This document shows positions 26,520 to 34,878 of a stretch of DNA of 64,000 nucleotides, one piece after another. The notes under the pieces were generated by a model. That model was not told the origin of the DNA. It did no database searches and was given only the letters and a program-made list of their open reading frames with translations. The stretch is from Saprospiraceae bacterium (GTDB taxonomy: Bacteria; Bacteroidota; Bacteroidia; Chitinophagales; Saprospiraceae): positions 720,501 through 784,500 of the forward strand of contig JADJWV010000002.1 in NCBI GenBank assembly GCA_016716185.1. Direction: 5' to 3'. Position numbers and translations under genes: made by a program. How positions within the stretch are numbered: position 1 is the stretch's first letter; every line of letters begins with the position of its first letter.

Positions 26520-28307
26520 ATGGATAAGAACTTGGTAGCAAACGGAAAGTTGAAAATTAAAGAGTTATTGAATGCCGGACTTTTGACCGTCAGAGCGTAC
26601 CATGTTTGCGAAAATAACGGTATGTTAACTCTGAAAGGCATAGCAGGATATTATTTAAAGTATAAAAATTTTCAAAAACTTTCAAAAGCAGGAAGGAAGA
26701 CAGACCAGGAACTCACAGCATTGGTAATGCGTTATTTTCAAAACCAGAAGCAATCAGAAAATCAGGACAAGAAAATTATTTCCCGATATCCACGCCGACA
26801 TCAATTATCAGAATACCAAATCGCTTATTTAGATTTACAATTACAAAAGTACTTTTCAAAATTATCTGTCCGGGCGCAAAATTGCTTAAAAGCATATTTT
26901 AATAGCGATATTAAATTTATTAAATTTTATGACAATTTTCTAAAAGATAAAATACAAGTTGAGATCAATCTTCATGGGTCAGGAGTCAAAACCAATAAAG
27001 AATTGAAGGCATTTATTGGAAAAATAAATAAAATTTATGAAGATGCCATTGAAATGAATGCCAACGAAGCCAGTTTTAATGAGTTTGGAACCTGGTTGGA
27101 TTGTCATTTCAGGGTGAGTGCCTCCGATTTGCGAAGTTATAAAGTTCAAAGTGAATCAGGGTTTTTATTATTTTTCAGGTTGCTTTATAAATTATTGGCA
27201 AAAGGGAAATTAATTCCAATACGCAGAAGTAAAATTTTTGTAGCCCGATCTAAGTATTTAAAGCATTCTCATCCGGTTCCGATTGAAAATTTGGGAGATT
27301 CACTTGGGTTATCGGGGGAAAGAGTCAGACAATTGATCATCGAAACAGATGATAAAATGGATGGAATATTGTATGAATTTTCAAAGTTTACACAATACAT
27401 ATGTACCAAAACCGATTATCTTTGGAATTATCAGGCTGATATTATTCCAGTGGTGATCAAAGAAGTAGAAGAAATAAACGTGAAAGAAAGGGTGCGTTTC
27501 CAGCCGGAATTTATGGTCAAAATAGTAAAATTGTTAACCTTAGAAACTCACCGTACCATCTGGTTTTCCGGAAATGGAAATGTAGCTTTTATAATCAGAA
27601 AAGAATTGGTTAAGGGATTCGATTACCTGGGTTTTATTTCAGGATTTGAACAATTTATAAATGGATTAACTACACAAACCGAAAAATTAAATTTGAATGA
27701 GCTTATTCTCCCTTTTTTTGTGGATAAACAGAAATTTTTCAAATCAAGAGTTTTAAAATCATGTCGAATTTTAATTGTCCGGTTGTATTCCAATCGAATA
27801 GCGATGAGTTCATAGGGTATAATTCAGTTTAAAAAGAATAGTTGGGGATTGGAACTTTCCTGGATCAATAGTATACTCATGTTAGAAGCCAGGCCCTTGA
27901 CAATTTTTGAAATTTTCAAACAGTTAAAAAAATTGTATCCAGAGTACGAAATCCGAAAAGCAAGTGTTGAAAAATATTTATTTCACAATAAAATTTTATT
28001 TTCCTGGTTCAATAATGACAAAAAAATTGGCTTAAAAAGTAAGGAATATACCAAGTTGCAAATGCCCAAGTTGCCAATTTACAAATACGTCGAAGAATAT
28101 TTATCTAAATTCAATGAACCTAAGCATGTTTCAGAAATTGCAAATTATGTGATGAGATGCAGACTGGATACTACTGAAAATTCAATAATCAATTACCTGT
28201 ACGGCTATTACCAAATGAATTCTGATAAGATAAATCTGATTTATCACGGCTCAAGATATTGGTCATTGAAGCGCAACGAAAAATCAAAACAGGCAACCCC
28301 TCATTAA
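26520..28307 (+). pseudogene. Alpha-CTD/sigma-4-like regulator interrupted by an in-frame TAG
   Basis: Two ORFs (26520-27815, 431 residues, and the remainder to 28307) lie in the same frame, separated only by TAG at 27813-27815; the frame stays open on both sides. Part 1 starts with an RNA polymerase alpha-CTD-like helix-hairpin-helix region (LLTVRAYHVCENNGMLTLKGI...LSKAGRKTDQEL) and has a sigma region-4-like helix-turn-helix (LGDSLGLSGERVRQLI, about residue 258). Part 2 has two winged-helix/HARE-like segments (PLTIFEIFKQLKKLYPEYEIRKASVEKYL and PKHVSEIANYV). The parts look like one ~595-codon DNA-binding regulator broken by a nonsense codon. Read-through, a sequencing error or two genuine genes (part 2 starting at ATG 27879) remain possible. 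Confidence 0.5.
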
Positions 28308-28539
28308 TCCTGGTGAATTGCACGTACTTACACTTGAACTGCATTTAAGTTTTGAGGACAATAAATTTGCTTTTTACAAAACTTTGGATCATGTTTTGCA
28401 GGAATTATTTGATCATTAATCTCTTTAGATAGAGGTCCTTTTAAAAATAATATTTTTTGAGCATGACTTTTTCAACTGCCATTTGAAATATCTCTTGCTC
28501 CGAGTATTGAAAAATATTGATACTTTAAATTACAAACAT
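28308..28539. other. Intergenic region with possible coding remnant
   Basis: Immediately after the regulator, another frame reads GELHVLTLELHLSFEDNK and continues to a stop at 28419-28421. It resembles a short coding tail, but it has no start and no recognised family. Nothing else is seen before the direct repeat at 28540. Confidence 0.25.
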
Positions 28540-28592
28540 CATTAAATGAGGTGAATGAAACTCTTTATTAAAAAAGTTTAAGGAATCCGCAA
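28540..28592. repeat. 53-bp direct repeat, left copy
   Basis: Identical over 53 bp to 29396-29448 (begins CATTAAATGAGGTGAATG, ends GGAATCCGCAA). Similarity continues beyond it into the first tRNA-tail repeat unit on each side. The two copies bracket the five-unit array, the GIY-YIG gene and one further unit. Confidence 0.9.
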
Positions 28593-28606
28593 GGAAGAAA
28601 CACTAA

Positions 28607-28869
28607 GCGGATTGGACGCCCCATCAGAATTGAAGGGGAAACCCGCGACAAAAGATATTGAGCGGATCGGACACCCCATCAGAATTGATGGGGGAACCCG
28701 CGACAAAAGATATTGAGCGGATCGGACGCCCCATCAGAATTGAAGGGGGAACCCGCGACAAAAGATATTGAGCGGATCGGACGCCCCATCAGAATTGAAG
28801 GGGGAACCCGCGACAAAAGATATTGAGCGGATCGGACGCCCCATCAGAATTGATGGGGGAACCCGCTAC
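28607..28869 (-). repeat. Array of five tRNA-Asp-tail repeats, 55-bp period
   Basis: Units at 28607-28649, 28662-28704, 28717-28759, 28772-28814 and 28827-28869 are 43 bp each, with a 12-bp spacer close to AAAAGATATTGA, so the period is exactly 55 bp. On the reverse strand each starts GTCGCGGGTTC and ends CGTCCGATCCGC, copying the T-arm and 3' acceptor strand of the tRNA-Asp at 29519-29592. The middle is replaced by a hairpin CCCCATCA-ATTC-TGATGGGG (mismatched in units 1, 3 and 4). The first unit has GGATTGG where the others have GGATCGG. Confidence 0.9.
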
Positions 28870-28945
28870 AAAAGGGTGATTTATCAGCAGGTATTAAGAT
28901 AAAAGTGAAATAAAATTGAATATTAAATAAAATCTACACGATCCT

Positions 28946-29218
28946 TTAAAAAAGATGAACAATGTTTTTTGGATGGTCAAGCAATGCTAGAGTGCGCTCC
29001 CTGGTAAAACGTTTTAAACTTATTTCACGTCTAATTGCTGATTTGTAATCTGGACAAGGTTCCACATAAACCAGTCTCCAGGGACGTTTGTAAAAGCTAT
29101 ACCTCTTAGGATTTAAATCGGAGTTATGAAAGATTAATCTGGCGGAAGGATCAGTAGTATAACCTTTATAAAAAGAATTGTCAATTAAACTTTGAATGAC
29201 ATAAACATAGTGGTTCAT
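28946..29218 (-). CDS. Small GIY-YIG nuclease-family protein
   Basis: The 90-residue single-domain protein has YVYVIQSLIDNSFYKGYT (the GIY-YIG core as YVY...YKGYT), an Arg in the first helix (SARLIFHN), YKRPWRLVYVEPCPDYKSAIRREISLKRF and the catalytic Glu-containing RREISLKR helix. This is the UPF0213/YhbQ-like branch of the superfamily. It is transcribed in the same direction as tRNA-Asp and is embedded among copies of the tRNA tail, two units on the tRNA side and five beyond. A role in spreading or maintaining that repeat is a hypothesis; the branch's normal function is poorly known. Confidence 0.85.
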   Translation of the reverse strand: MNHYVYVIQSLIDNSFYKGYTTDPSARLIFHNSDLNPKRYSFYKRPWRLVYVEPCPDYKSAIRREISLKRFTRERTLALLDHPKNIVHLF

Positions 29219-29353
29219 TTTATAAAAATAATAAGCATCTCAAAGGAAGTCTATTTATTTTAAAATTGTATTTAGAAATTTTGTGGAATGGCAAGGAACA
29301 ACAAAAGAAACTCCATTTCAAAGGAAAAATCACCGTAAAAAATAAAACACTAA

Positions 29354-29396
29354 GCGGATCGGACGCCCCATCAGAATTGAAGGGGGAACCCGCGAC
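29354..29396 (-). repeat. tRNA-Asp-tail repeat unit 6
   Basis: A 43-bp unit of the same sequence as the five-unit array, directly followed by the right copy of the 53-bp direct repeat, with which it shares its last base. It lies between the GIY-YIG gene and the tRNA gene. Confidence 0.88.
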
Positions 29397-29448
29397 ATTA
29401 AATGAGGTGAATGAAACTCTTTATTAAAAAAGTTTAAGGAATCCGCAA
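29396..29448. repeat. 53-bp direct repeat, right copy
   Basis: Perfect copy of 28540-28592. The distance between copies is 856 bp, defining a candidate inserted or duplicated segment that carries the GIY-YIG gene. Confidence 0.9.
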
Positions 29449-29462
29449 CAAAGAAAAACTAA

Positions 29463-29505
29463 GCGGATTGGACGCCCCATCAGAATTGATGGGGGAACCC
29501 GCGAC
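29463..29505 (-). repeat. tRNA-Asp-tail repeat unit 7
   Basis: A 43-bp unit with the perfect CCCCATCA/TGATGGGG hairpin and the GGATTGG variant shared only with unit 1. It is 13 bp from the 3' end of the tRNA-Asp gene, so it would be the first repeat transcribed after the tRNA. Confidence 0.88.
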
Positions 29506-29518
29506 AAAAGATAATGAG

Positions 29519-29592
29519 CGGATCGGACGGGACTCGAACCCGCGACCCCGTGCGTGACAGGCACGTATTCTAACCAACTGAACTACCGATCC
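29519..29592 (-). tRNA. tRNA-Asp (GTC anticodon)
   Basis: The reverse strand folds as a complete cloverleaf: acceptor GGATCGG/CCGATCC, D-arm GTTC...GAAT region, anticodon arm CGTGC-CTGTCAC-GCACG with anticodon GTC, and T-arm GCGGG-TTCGAGT-CCCGT. The discriminator base is G and CCA is not encoded. Its 3' half is the template of the adjacent 43-bp repeats, which therefore follow it as a downstream array on the same strand. Confidence 0.97.
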
Positions 29593-29727
29593 AATTTTCC
29601 AACTTTTGGAAATTCAAGGCTGCAAAGATAAAAACATTCCAATTTAAAATGGAAAGAAGTTCTAAATTTTAATATTCTGTGTATATATGTGATAATTAAT
29701 ATTTTATGCATATTAAATAAAAATAAT

Positions 29728-30510
29728 TTATTGAGTCTGGCTCCGGTACTTTTCAATGGCTTCGCGGATCTTTGCCATCCGGTTTTCCGGGTCCGGATGG
29801 GTACTCATACGCTCCGGAATCCGGTCAGGTCCTGCGCTGGCTTTTAAGATTTCCATGACTCCAATGAGCGCTTCCGGGTTGTATCCGGCCTGCAGCATGA
29901 GGTGGACCCCAATATCGTCGGATTGGAGCTCCTGTTCTCTTCCATAGGGCATGGCAAAAAATTGATTCAGGACCGCGGCCATACTTTGTCCTGCCTGGTG
30001 GTCTCCGGTGGCAATCGTAGTAGCGCCCGACAAACCTTGAAACAATTCGTTTTGGGTGATGCGCTCCCCTCCATGTCTGGCAATCACATGTCCGATCTCA
30101 TGCCCCAATACTCCAGCCAGTTGGTCTTCGTTCTCCAGCTTTGTGAATAATGCCGTGGTTATGAAAACCTGTCCACCGGGAAGAGCAAATGCATTTATCG
30201 TTTCTCCGTCCGCCAACAGGTGAAAATTGTATTGATAAGGTGTTTTTGCTGCAATGGTATTTTGAACCAGCCTGTTGCCTACAGCTTTTACAAGATCCTG
30301 TGCCCTTTGATCGGGATGAAGTCCTCCGTATTGTTGGATCATCGATGGGGCAGAATTAAGTCCCAGGGCGATTTCCTGGTCGGCACTGATCCCTACATGC
30401 TGGTATTGTTGGGTGTATTCATTAAAGGTTTTTGTACTGCAATATTTAAAATAAGAGAATCCTGCAAGCACCAGGGCCAGGATTAATGTTGCACCGTTCC
30501 TTTTATTCAT
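29728..30510 (-). CDS. M48-family metallopeptidase
   Basis: The 260-residue membrane-anchored protease has an N-terminal hydrophobic segment, then AFALPGGQVFITTALF and the zinc site VLGHEIGHVIARHGGE (HExxH). The third ligand is the Glu in QELQSDDIGVHLMLQAGYNP, and it ends in THPDPENRMAKI. This is the HtpX/BepA-like architecture used in quality control of envelope proteins in the periplasm. It lies on its own, transcribed away from the DUF4397 lipoprotein. Confidence 0.88.
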   Translation of the reverse strand: MNKRNGATLILALVLAGFSYFKYCSTKTFNEYTQQYQHVGISADQEIALGLNSAPSMIQQYGGLHPDQRAQDLVKAVGNRLVQNTIAAKTPYQYNFHLLADGETINAFALPGGQVFITTALFTKLENEDQLAGVLGHEIGHVIARHGGERITQNELFQGLSGATTIATGDHQAGQSMAAVLNQFFAMPYGREQELQSDDIGVHLMLQAGYNPEALIGVMEILKASAGPDRIPERMSTHPDPENRMAKIREAIEKYRSQTQ

Positions 30511-30661
30511 ATTCTAAGATTTAGAGGCAAACAATTTTGTTACCAAAATAGCGTTAAATTTTTATTTCCGGTTCTTTAATGTACCGGATTTACTTTGTAT
30601 CTTTCGAGTTCCTCTTTACACCCTTTTCAGTTATTCTATTTTTCACTCTAAAATTATTGTT

Positions 30662-31333
30662 ATGAAAAAAGTAATTTCTTTTTCAGTACTCCTTTTATTT
30701 GTTCTGAGCTTAAGCGGATTTTTTGCCTGTTCTAAAGATGAAGATGATTCTGGTGGAATTGCTAAACTCATGTTCATCCACGGTTATACGGCAGGAAAAA
30801 ATTCAACAGTTCTCGTTTCCGATTCGGCAATTGCAGCATTAACAGCAGGATTTGGAAATTTTACGCTTTATGAAACCCTGAATTCTGGAAACTCAACAAT
30901 AAAAGTCAAGGATAATACGCTCGATTCCATCCTTGCTTCCGGTTCGTTTAACCTGAAAAAAAACGCAAATTATTCGCTTATTTATGCAAACAAAGATGCC
31001 GGTTCTGAATTGTTGCTGGTAAATGACGATTTGACCGTTGCAGATTCAACGCAAAGTTATTTGAGGCTCATCAACCTCGTGCCCAATGGCAACAACATGA
31101 GTCTGAATGTAACTTCCGGTGCAACCCTCGCCAGCGGAATCGCATTTAAAACCATATCGGCATTCAGCCCTGTTGCTCCGGGAAAAACAGATTTTACAAT
31201 AGTTGCCGGATCGACCGTTGTTTCGACCATCAGCAACTTCAGTTTATTGCCGGGAAAAAAGTATTCGATACTGATGACCGGACTGGTGGGTCAAAATCCC
31301 AAAGCCAGTCATAATATCATTGTCAATAAATAG
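30662..31333 (+). CDS. DUF4397-domain lipoprotein
   Basis: The 223-residue protein has a lipoprotein signal (hydrophobic core then SGFFACSKDEDD, lipidated Cys at residue 23). Two beta-sandwich-like modules follow, with the DUF4397 pattern (AKLMFIHGYTAGKNSTVLV and YLRLINLVPNGNNMSLNV). It is expected to be anchored in the outer or inner membrane facing the periplasm or the surface. The function of DUF4397 proteins is unknown. No partner genes are adjacent. Confidence 0.75.
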   Translation: MKKVISFSVLLLFVLSLSGFFACSKDEDDSGGIAKLMFIHGYTAGKNSTVLVSDSAIAALTAGFGNFTLYETLNSGNSTIKVKDNTLDSILASGSFNLKKNANYSLIYANKDAGSELLLVNDDLTVADSTQSYLRLINLVPNGNNMSLNVTSGATLASGIAFKTISAFSPVAPGKTDFTIVAGSTVVSTISNFSLLPGKKYSILMTGLVGQNPKASHNIIVNK

Positions 31334-31559
31334 CGGGTACTTCTGAATATCCCTGATAATTCGTTGTGCAAATTTTTTAAACTCCTCTCCCGCTGCGCGG
31401 GATACAGCAGTGAATACCAGGGTATAAAAATTCACACGTCTCGTCTGAGAGGTTTTAAAAAGTTTCCTGGAGAAATGGATTAGCCGGAAGCGAAGTAAGA
31501 GTATAGCTGTGGGTCGGTCTGATGAGAATCTAAAGATTGCGATTTCGTTTTCAATGGGG

Positions 31560-34500
31560 TTACTGATAACTAAATAGTTTATTCATGAGTCCTTCTTCCG
31601 TAAGTTGGAAGTTCAGCGAGAAACTAATTTGTTTGAGATAATTTTTTCCGGATCTGTCTTGCAGCAAATCTTTCAGGTTGCCGGAATGGGTTACAGGAAA
31701 ATAAATACTGAAAACATCAGCGATCACCTGGATTTGCAAACCTGCACTCCACAGCCAGTTTCCTTGTGTGGATGCGGGCTCAGAATGATAATACCCGATA
31801 TCGAGATAAGGTTTAATAAATTTTCCAATTCCCGACACGGGCAAATCGCTTGAAATATTGAGTGAACCCACAAAAGTATTGCTGTTGCCTATGGTCTCCC
31901 TGTACGCTGAACCAAGGGGAATTTTAAATCCGCCTTGATGCAGGGAAATCTGTTGTGAAGCAATACCCGATGATTCAGTACGTCCAATAAAATAATACTC
32001 ATTCAATTCATCCTGGTAATTTTGCAGACTCAGGCCCGTGGATCCACGAAAATAATACGGCGATGTTCTCGAACTGATGGTGGATGAATTTCTTTCAGAG
32101 TTTATCGGAAAGAAGGAAAAGTAGGTTCGAAATTTTACATAACGTTTATCAGAAATCCGGAAGGATTTATTCAAAACCAAATCCGTTCTTAAAAATTCTT
32201 GTCTCAAAGGAGAAATAATTTTTTGATTGAAATAAATCATCCGGAAGTCGAGTGACAGATCTCCTAAGATGGATGGTTTTTCCAATTTGTAATCAAGAAC
32301 ATGGGTAATGGTGTGAATTTTCTTCTTTTGGAATCCCTGTTGAGTCGTATCCGAATAATCCTGATAATCATTTCTGTCTGCAAAAAGGCTATACTTTATT
32401 TCCGATTTTTTGTGGTCCGGAGGAATATGATTGAATACGAAAGAAATGCTTGGTTTCCATTGAGAATAATTCAAAAAGGGGCCATCTGAGAATTTAGCGT
32501 AAGCATATTTTTTAAAATCAAGTTCTAATTTTAAATGGTGCACTTTTTTGTCTGGAAAAAAAAGATAATAGCTTAGTCCGGCAGTTCCTGTCAGGTCTTT
32601 TGTCCGGATACTATATAAGGGCATGAGCTGCAATTTGAATTTCCGAAATGGCAAAAAGGGTCCTGAAATAAAAAGACCCGGGGATATTCCATTGAATTCA
32701 TTGTAATTGATCACAGGTGTTATGCCAATATCAGTAATTCTGGGATGGTCAAGGATTGGAAGTAATCGCAGTTTAACTTTTTCGATTTTTTTAAAAAGAC
32801 CTCTTGTTCGGATCTGGTTGTTGTTTTCGTACAGATCAAAGGATTCCTGATCGATATCTATAGAAAAAAAATCACAGTCTATACACGAAGACTCAAAAGT
32901 ACGGCTACCGGAAAAGCCATCGATCCATTGGCGTTCCGCCAATTCACCATTTCTGATACCCGACAGCGTAAATGGAGCAGGAATCTGACCACTGTTTTTA
33001 ATTTCTATGCGGATTTCATCTTTACTTTTACGGATCGAGCCCATGCTGTAATCCATTTTTCTATGAGAAGAGAAAAAACCCTTGAACAACCAGCTAAAAT
33101 CTTTGGAACTGTTTTCACGAAAGTGATTTTCAAGATCTTCCGGGTATGGGTGTTTAAACTTCCACTGCTGATAAAATGAACTGAACAGTTTGTCAAGTTG
33201 AGTTTTGCCAAGCCAGGATTCGGCATACCTGAAAAGTTTGGACGATTTATCATAGACATCCAAACCGTAATTGATTGCAGAAAAATTGTTGGCGTTTTGG
33301 TTAGGATTTTGGTCCCGGTAAGGCCGGGCAAAAAGCAAGTATTGAAATTTTTCGGCAGAAACATTTTTAAACAGCTTTTCGATCCATCCATCTCCGGGTG
33401 TCCATTCATTTTCTTTATAAAATTGTTCCATGTATCGTTGCTCAAAATAGCTGGTGATGCCCTCATCGAGAAAAGGATGGTCGCGTTCGTTAAATCCCAG
33501 AACCCCATAAAACCAATTGTGTGCAATTTCGTGTGCAATTACTTCGTCCAGTTGGGCACTGTTATACATCGTACCCAGGACGGTTATCATGGGGTACTCC
33601 ATTCCACCACCGGCATTGAGTTCACTTTCCACAGCAGTGGCCTGAGGCCAGGGATATTCTCCGATCAGGTTTGAAAAGAATCCAAGGCTTCTGTCCACGA
33701 ACTGAATCGCATCCTTCCATAGTTCTTTATTTTTAAAAAATACCCAGGTGTCAACTTTCTTTCCATTTTGTAGTTCGATGCCTGACTTTTGTACCAAAAA
33801 CCCTTTATCTGCAAACCATGCAAAATCGTGAATGCTGTCGCCCCGGTAATGCAGCGTCTTTTTTCTCAAACTTGAGGTATGATGGATTTGAGGTAAATCC
33901 ATTTTGGATTCGAGAACTTGATTGCTTATGTTGATTCTTTCGTTTAAAAAAGAAATTTCTTCGGGAGTCAACAGAGTTCCTGTGGCTGCAACTACGTAAT
34001 CTTCCGGCAATGTAATTTCCACTTCGAAAGAACCGAATTCACTATAGAATTCGCCATAATCAAGATAGGGCATCAGGTGCCAGCCTTTGTGGTCATAAAC
34101 TGCCGGTTTTGGATACCATTGCGTGATCTGGTAACTCTCATGACCGCGTCCAAGTCTGCTGAAATTTTCAGGGATTTGGAGTATGAAGGGCGTAGTTATG
34201 GTAATTTCCTTATGAGGTTCAAGAGCCTGATTGAGAAGCAGCCAGCAATAATCGCCCGCATTATCGGAATATTGGATGCGCACATGCTCGCCGTTTACTT
34301 TAAAATCCAGTTCTTCAATGGAGCCCAATTGATCCGCTGAGGCCTCGTGAAATCTCAAATCACCCATGCGCAGCTTTTGTTTGGCAAAAGCGGTTTGGCG
34401 GTGTTTGTAGGCATTGGGCCACAGGTGAATAGCTATTTTGTCGAGGATATGGGGACTGTTGTTTTTATACTTAATTTCAATAAAGCTTTGAAGGGTATGA

Positions 34501-34616
34501 TTATTGTCATCGAGCTCAGTGACAATTTTGTATTTCAGTTCTTGCTGAAAATATGAATTTTGGGCATTGGGTTTTGTCAGAAGAATAAACAGGAACAGAA
34601 CGGTATATCTTAACAT
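31560..34616 (-). CDS. M1-family metallopeptidase with C-terminal beta-barrel-like region
   Basis: The 1018-residue protein starts with a signal peptide (MLRYTVLFLFILLTKPNAQ). The first ~570 residues form a gluzincin aminopeptidase with the substrate motif GGGMEYP and the zinc site VIAHEIAHNWFYG, followed by the Glu ligand in FLDEGITSYFEQ. The remaining ~400 residues consist of alternating polar/aromatic strands (for example SLDFRMIYFNQKI and YVKFRTYFSFFP), typical of an outer-membrane barrel, and end in a strand-like tail. It is probably an outer-membrane-anchored peptidase. The ATG at 34616 is preferred to an upstream start because the signal peptide begins there. Confidence 0.8.
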   Translation of the reverse strand: MLRYTVLFLFILLTKPNAQNSYFQQELKYKIVTELDDNNHTLQSFIEIKYKNNSPHILDKIAIHLWPNAYKHRQTAFAKQKLRMGDLRFHEASADQLGSIEELDFKVNGEHVRIQYSDNAGDYCWLLLNQALEPHKEITITTPFILQIPENFSRLGRGHESYQITQWYPKPAVYDHKGWHLMPYLDYGEFYSEFGSFEVEITLPEDYVVAATGTLLTPEEISFLNERINISNQVLESKMDLPQIHHTSSLRKKTLHYRGDSIHDFAWFADKGFLVQKSGIELQNGKKVDTWVFFKNKELWKDAIQFVDRSLGFFSNLIGEYPWPQATAVESELNAGGGMEYPMITVLGTMYNSAQLDEVIAHEIAHNWFYGVLGFNERDHPFLDEGITSYFEQRYMEQFYKENEWTPGDGWIEKLFKNVSAEKFQYLLFARPYRDQNPNQNANNFSAINYGLDVYDKSSKLFRYAESWLGKTQLDKLFSSFYQQWKFKHPYPEDLENHFRENSSKDFSWLFKGFFSSHRKMDYSMGSIRKSKDEIRIEIKNSGQIPAPFTLSGIRNGELAERQWIDGFSGSRTFESSCIDCDFFSIDIDQESFDLYENNNQIRTRGLFKKIEKVKLRLLPILDHPRITDIGITPVINYNEFNGISPGLFISGPFLPFRKFKLQLMPLYSIRTKDLTGTAGLSYYLFFPDKKVHHLKLELDFKKYAYAKFSDGPFLNYSQWKPSISFVFNHIPPDHKKSEIKYSLFADRNDYQDYSDTTQQGFQKKKIHTITHVLDYKLEKPSILGDLSLDFRMIYFNQKIISPLRQEFLRTDLVLNKSFRISDKRYVKFRTYFSFFPINSERNSSTISSRTSPYYFRGSTGLSLQNYQDELNEYYFIGRTESSGIASQQISLHQGGFKIPLGSAYRETIGNSNTFVGSLNISSDLPVSGIGKFIKPYLDIGYYHSEPASTQGNWLWSAGLQIQVIADVFSIYFPVTHSGNLKDLLQDRSGKNYLKQISFSLNFQLTEEGLMNKLFSYQ

Positions 34617-34878
34617 GAATTGGAAATTAGGGTAAAAATACAAATCGGACCTTTCATATTATATAAAAATTTAATATGATAAACGCAATATTTAGTTTTA
34701 ATGAATCCCTTATTCAATTTAATCGGGATTATCAAACCGGGTTCTAAGTAAATTCATCTTATAAATCAATCCTGTAAAATTGAAAATAACGAGTTCCCAT
34801 TGAAAAATTCTTACTCTATGAAGCTCAATAGCTTGTTTTTTAATGTAAACCATGTTCAAATCCTTATTTTTGCAGCCC

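Noticed and set aside
28331..28421. Short coding-like frame after the split regulator
   Set aside because: It has no start codon of its own and no recognised family; it could be chance or a decayed tail.
28607..28869. Possible CRISPR array or five extra tRNA genes
   Set aside because: The 12-bp spacers are identical and too short for CRISPR, and each unit has only the 3' part of a tRNA with no 5' acceptor strand or anticodon arm.
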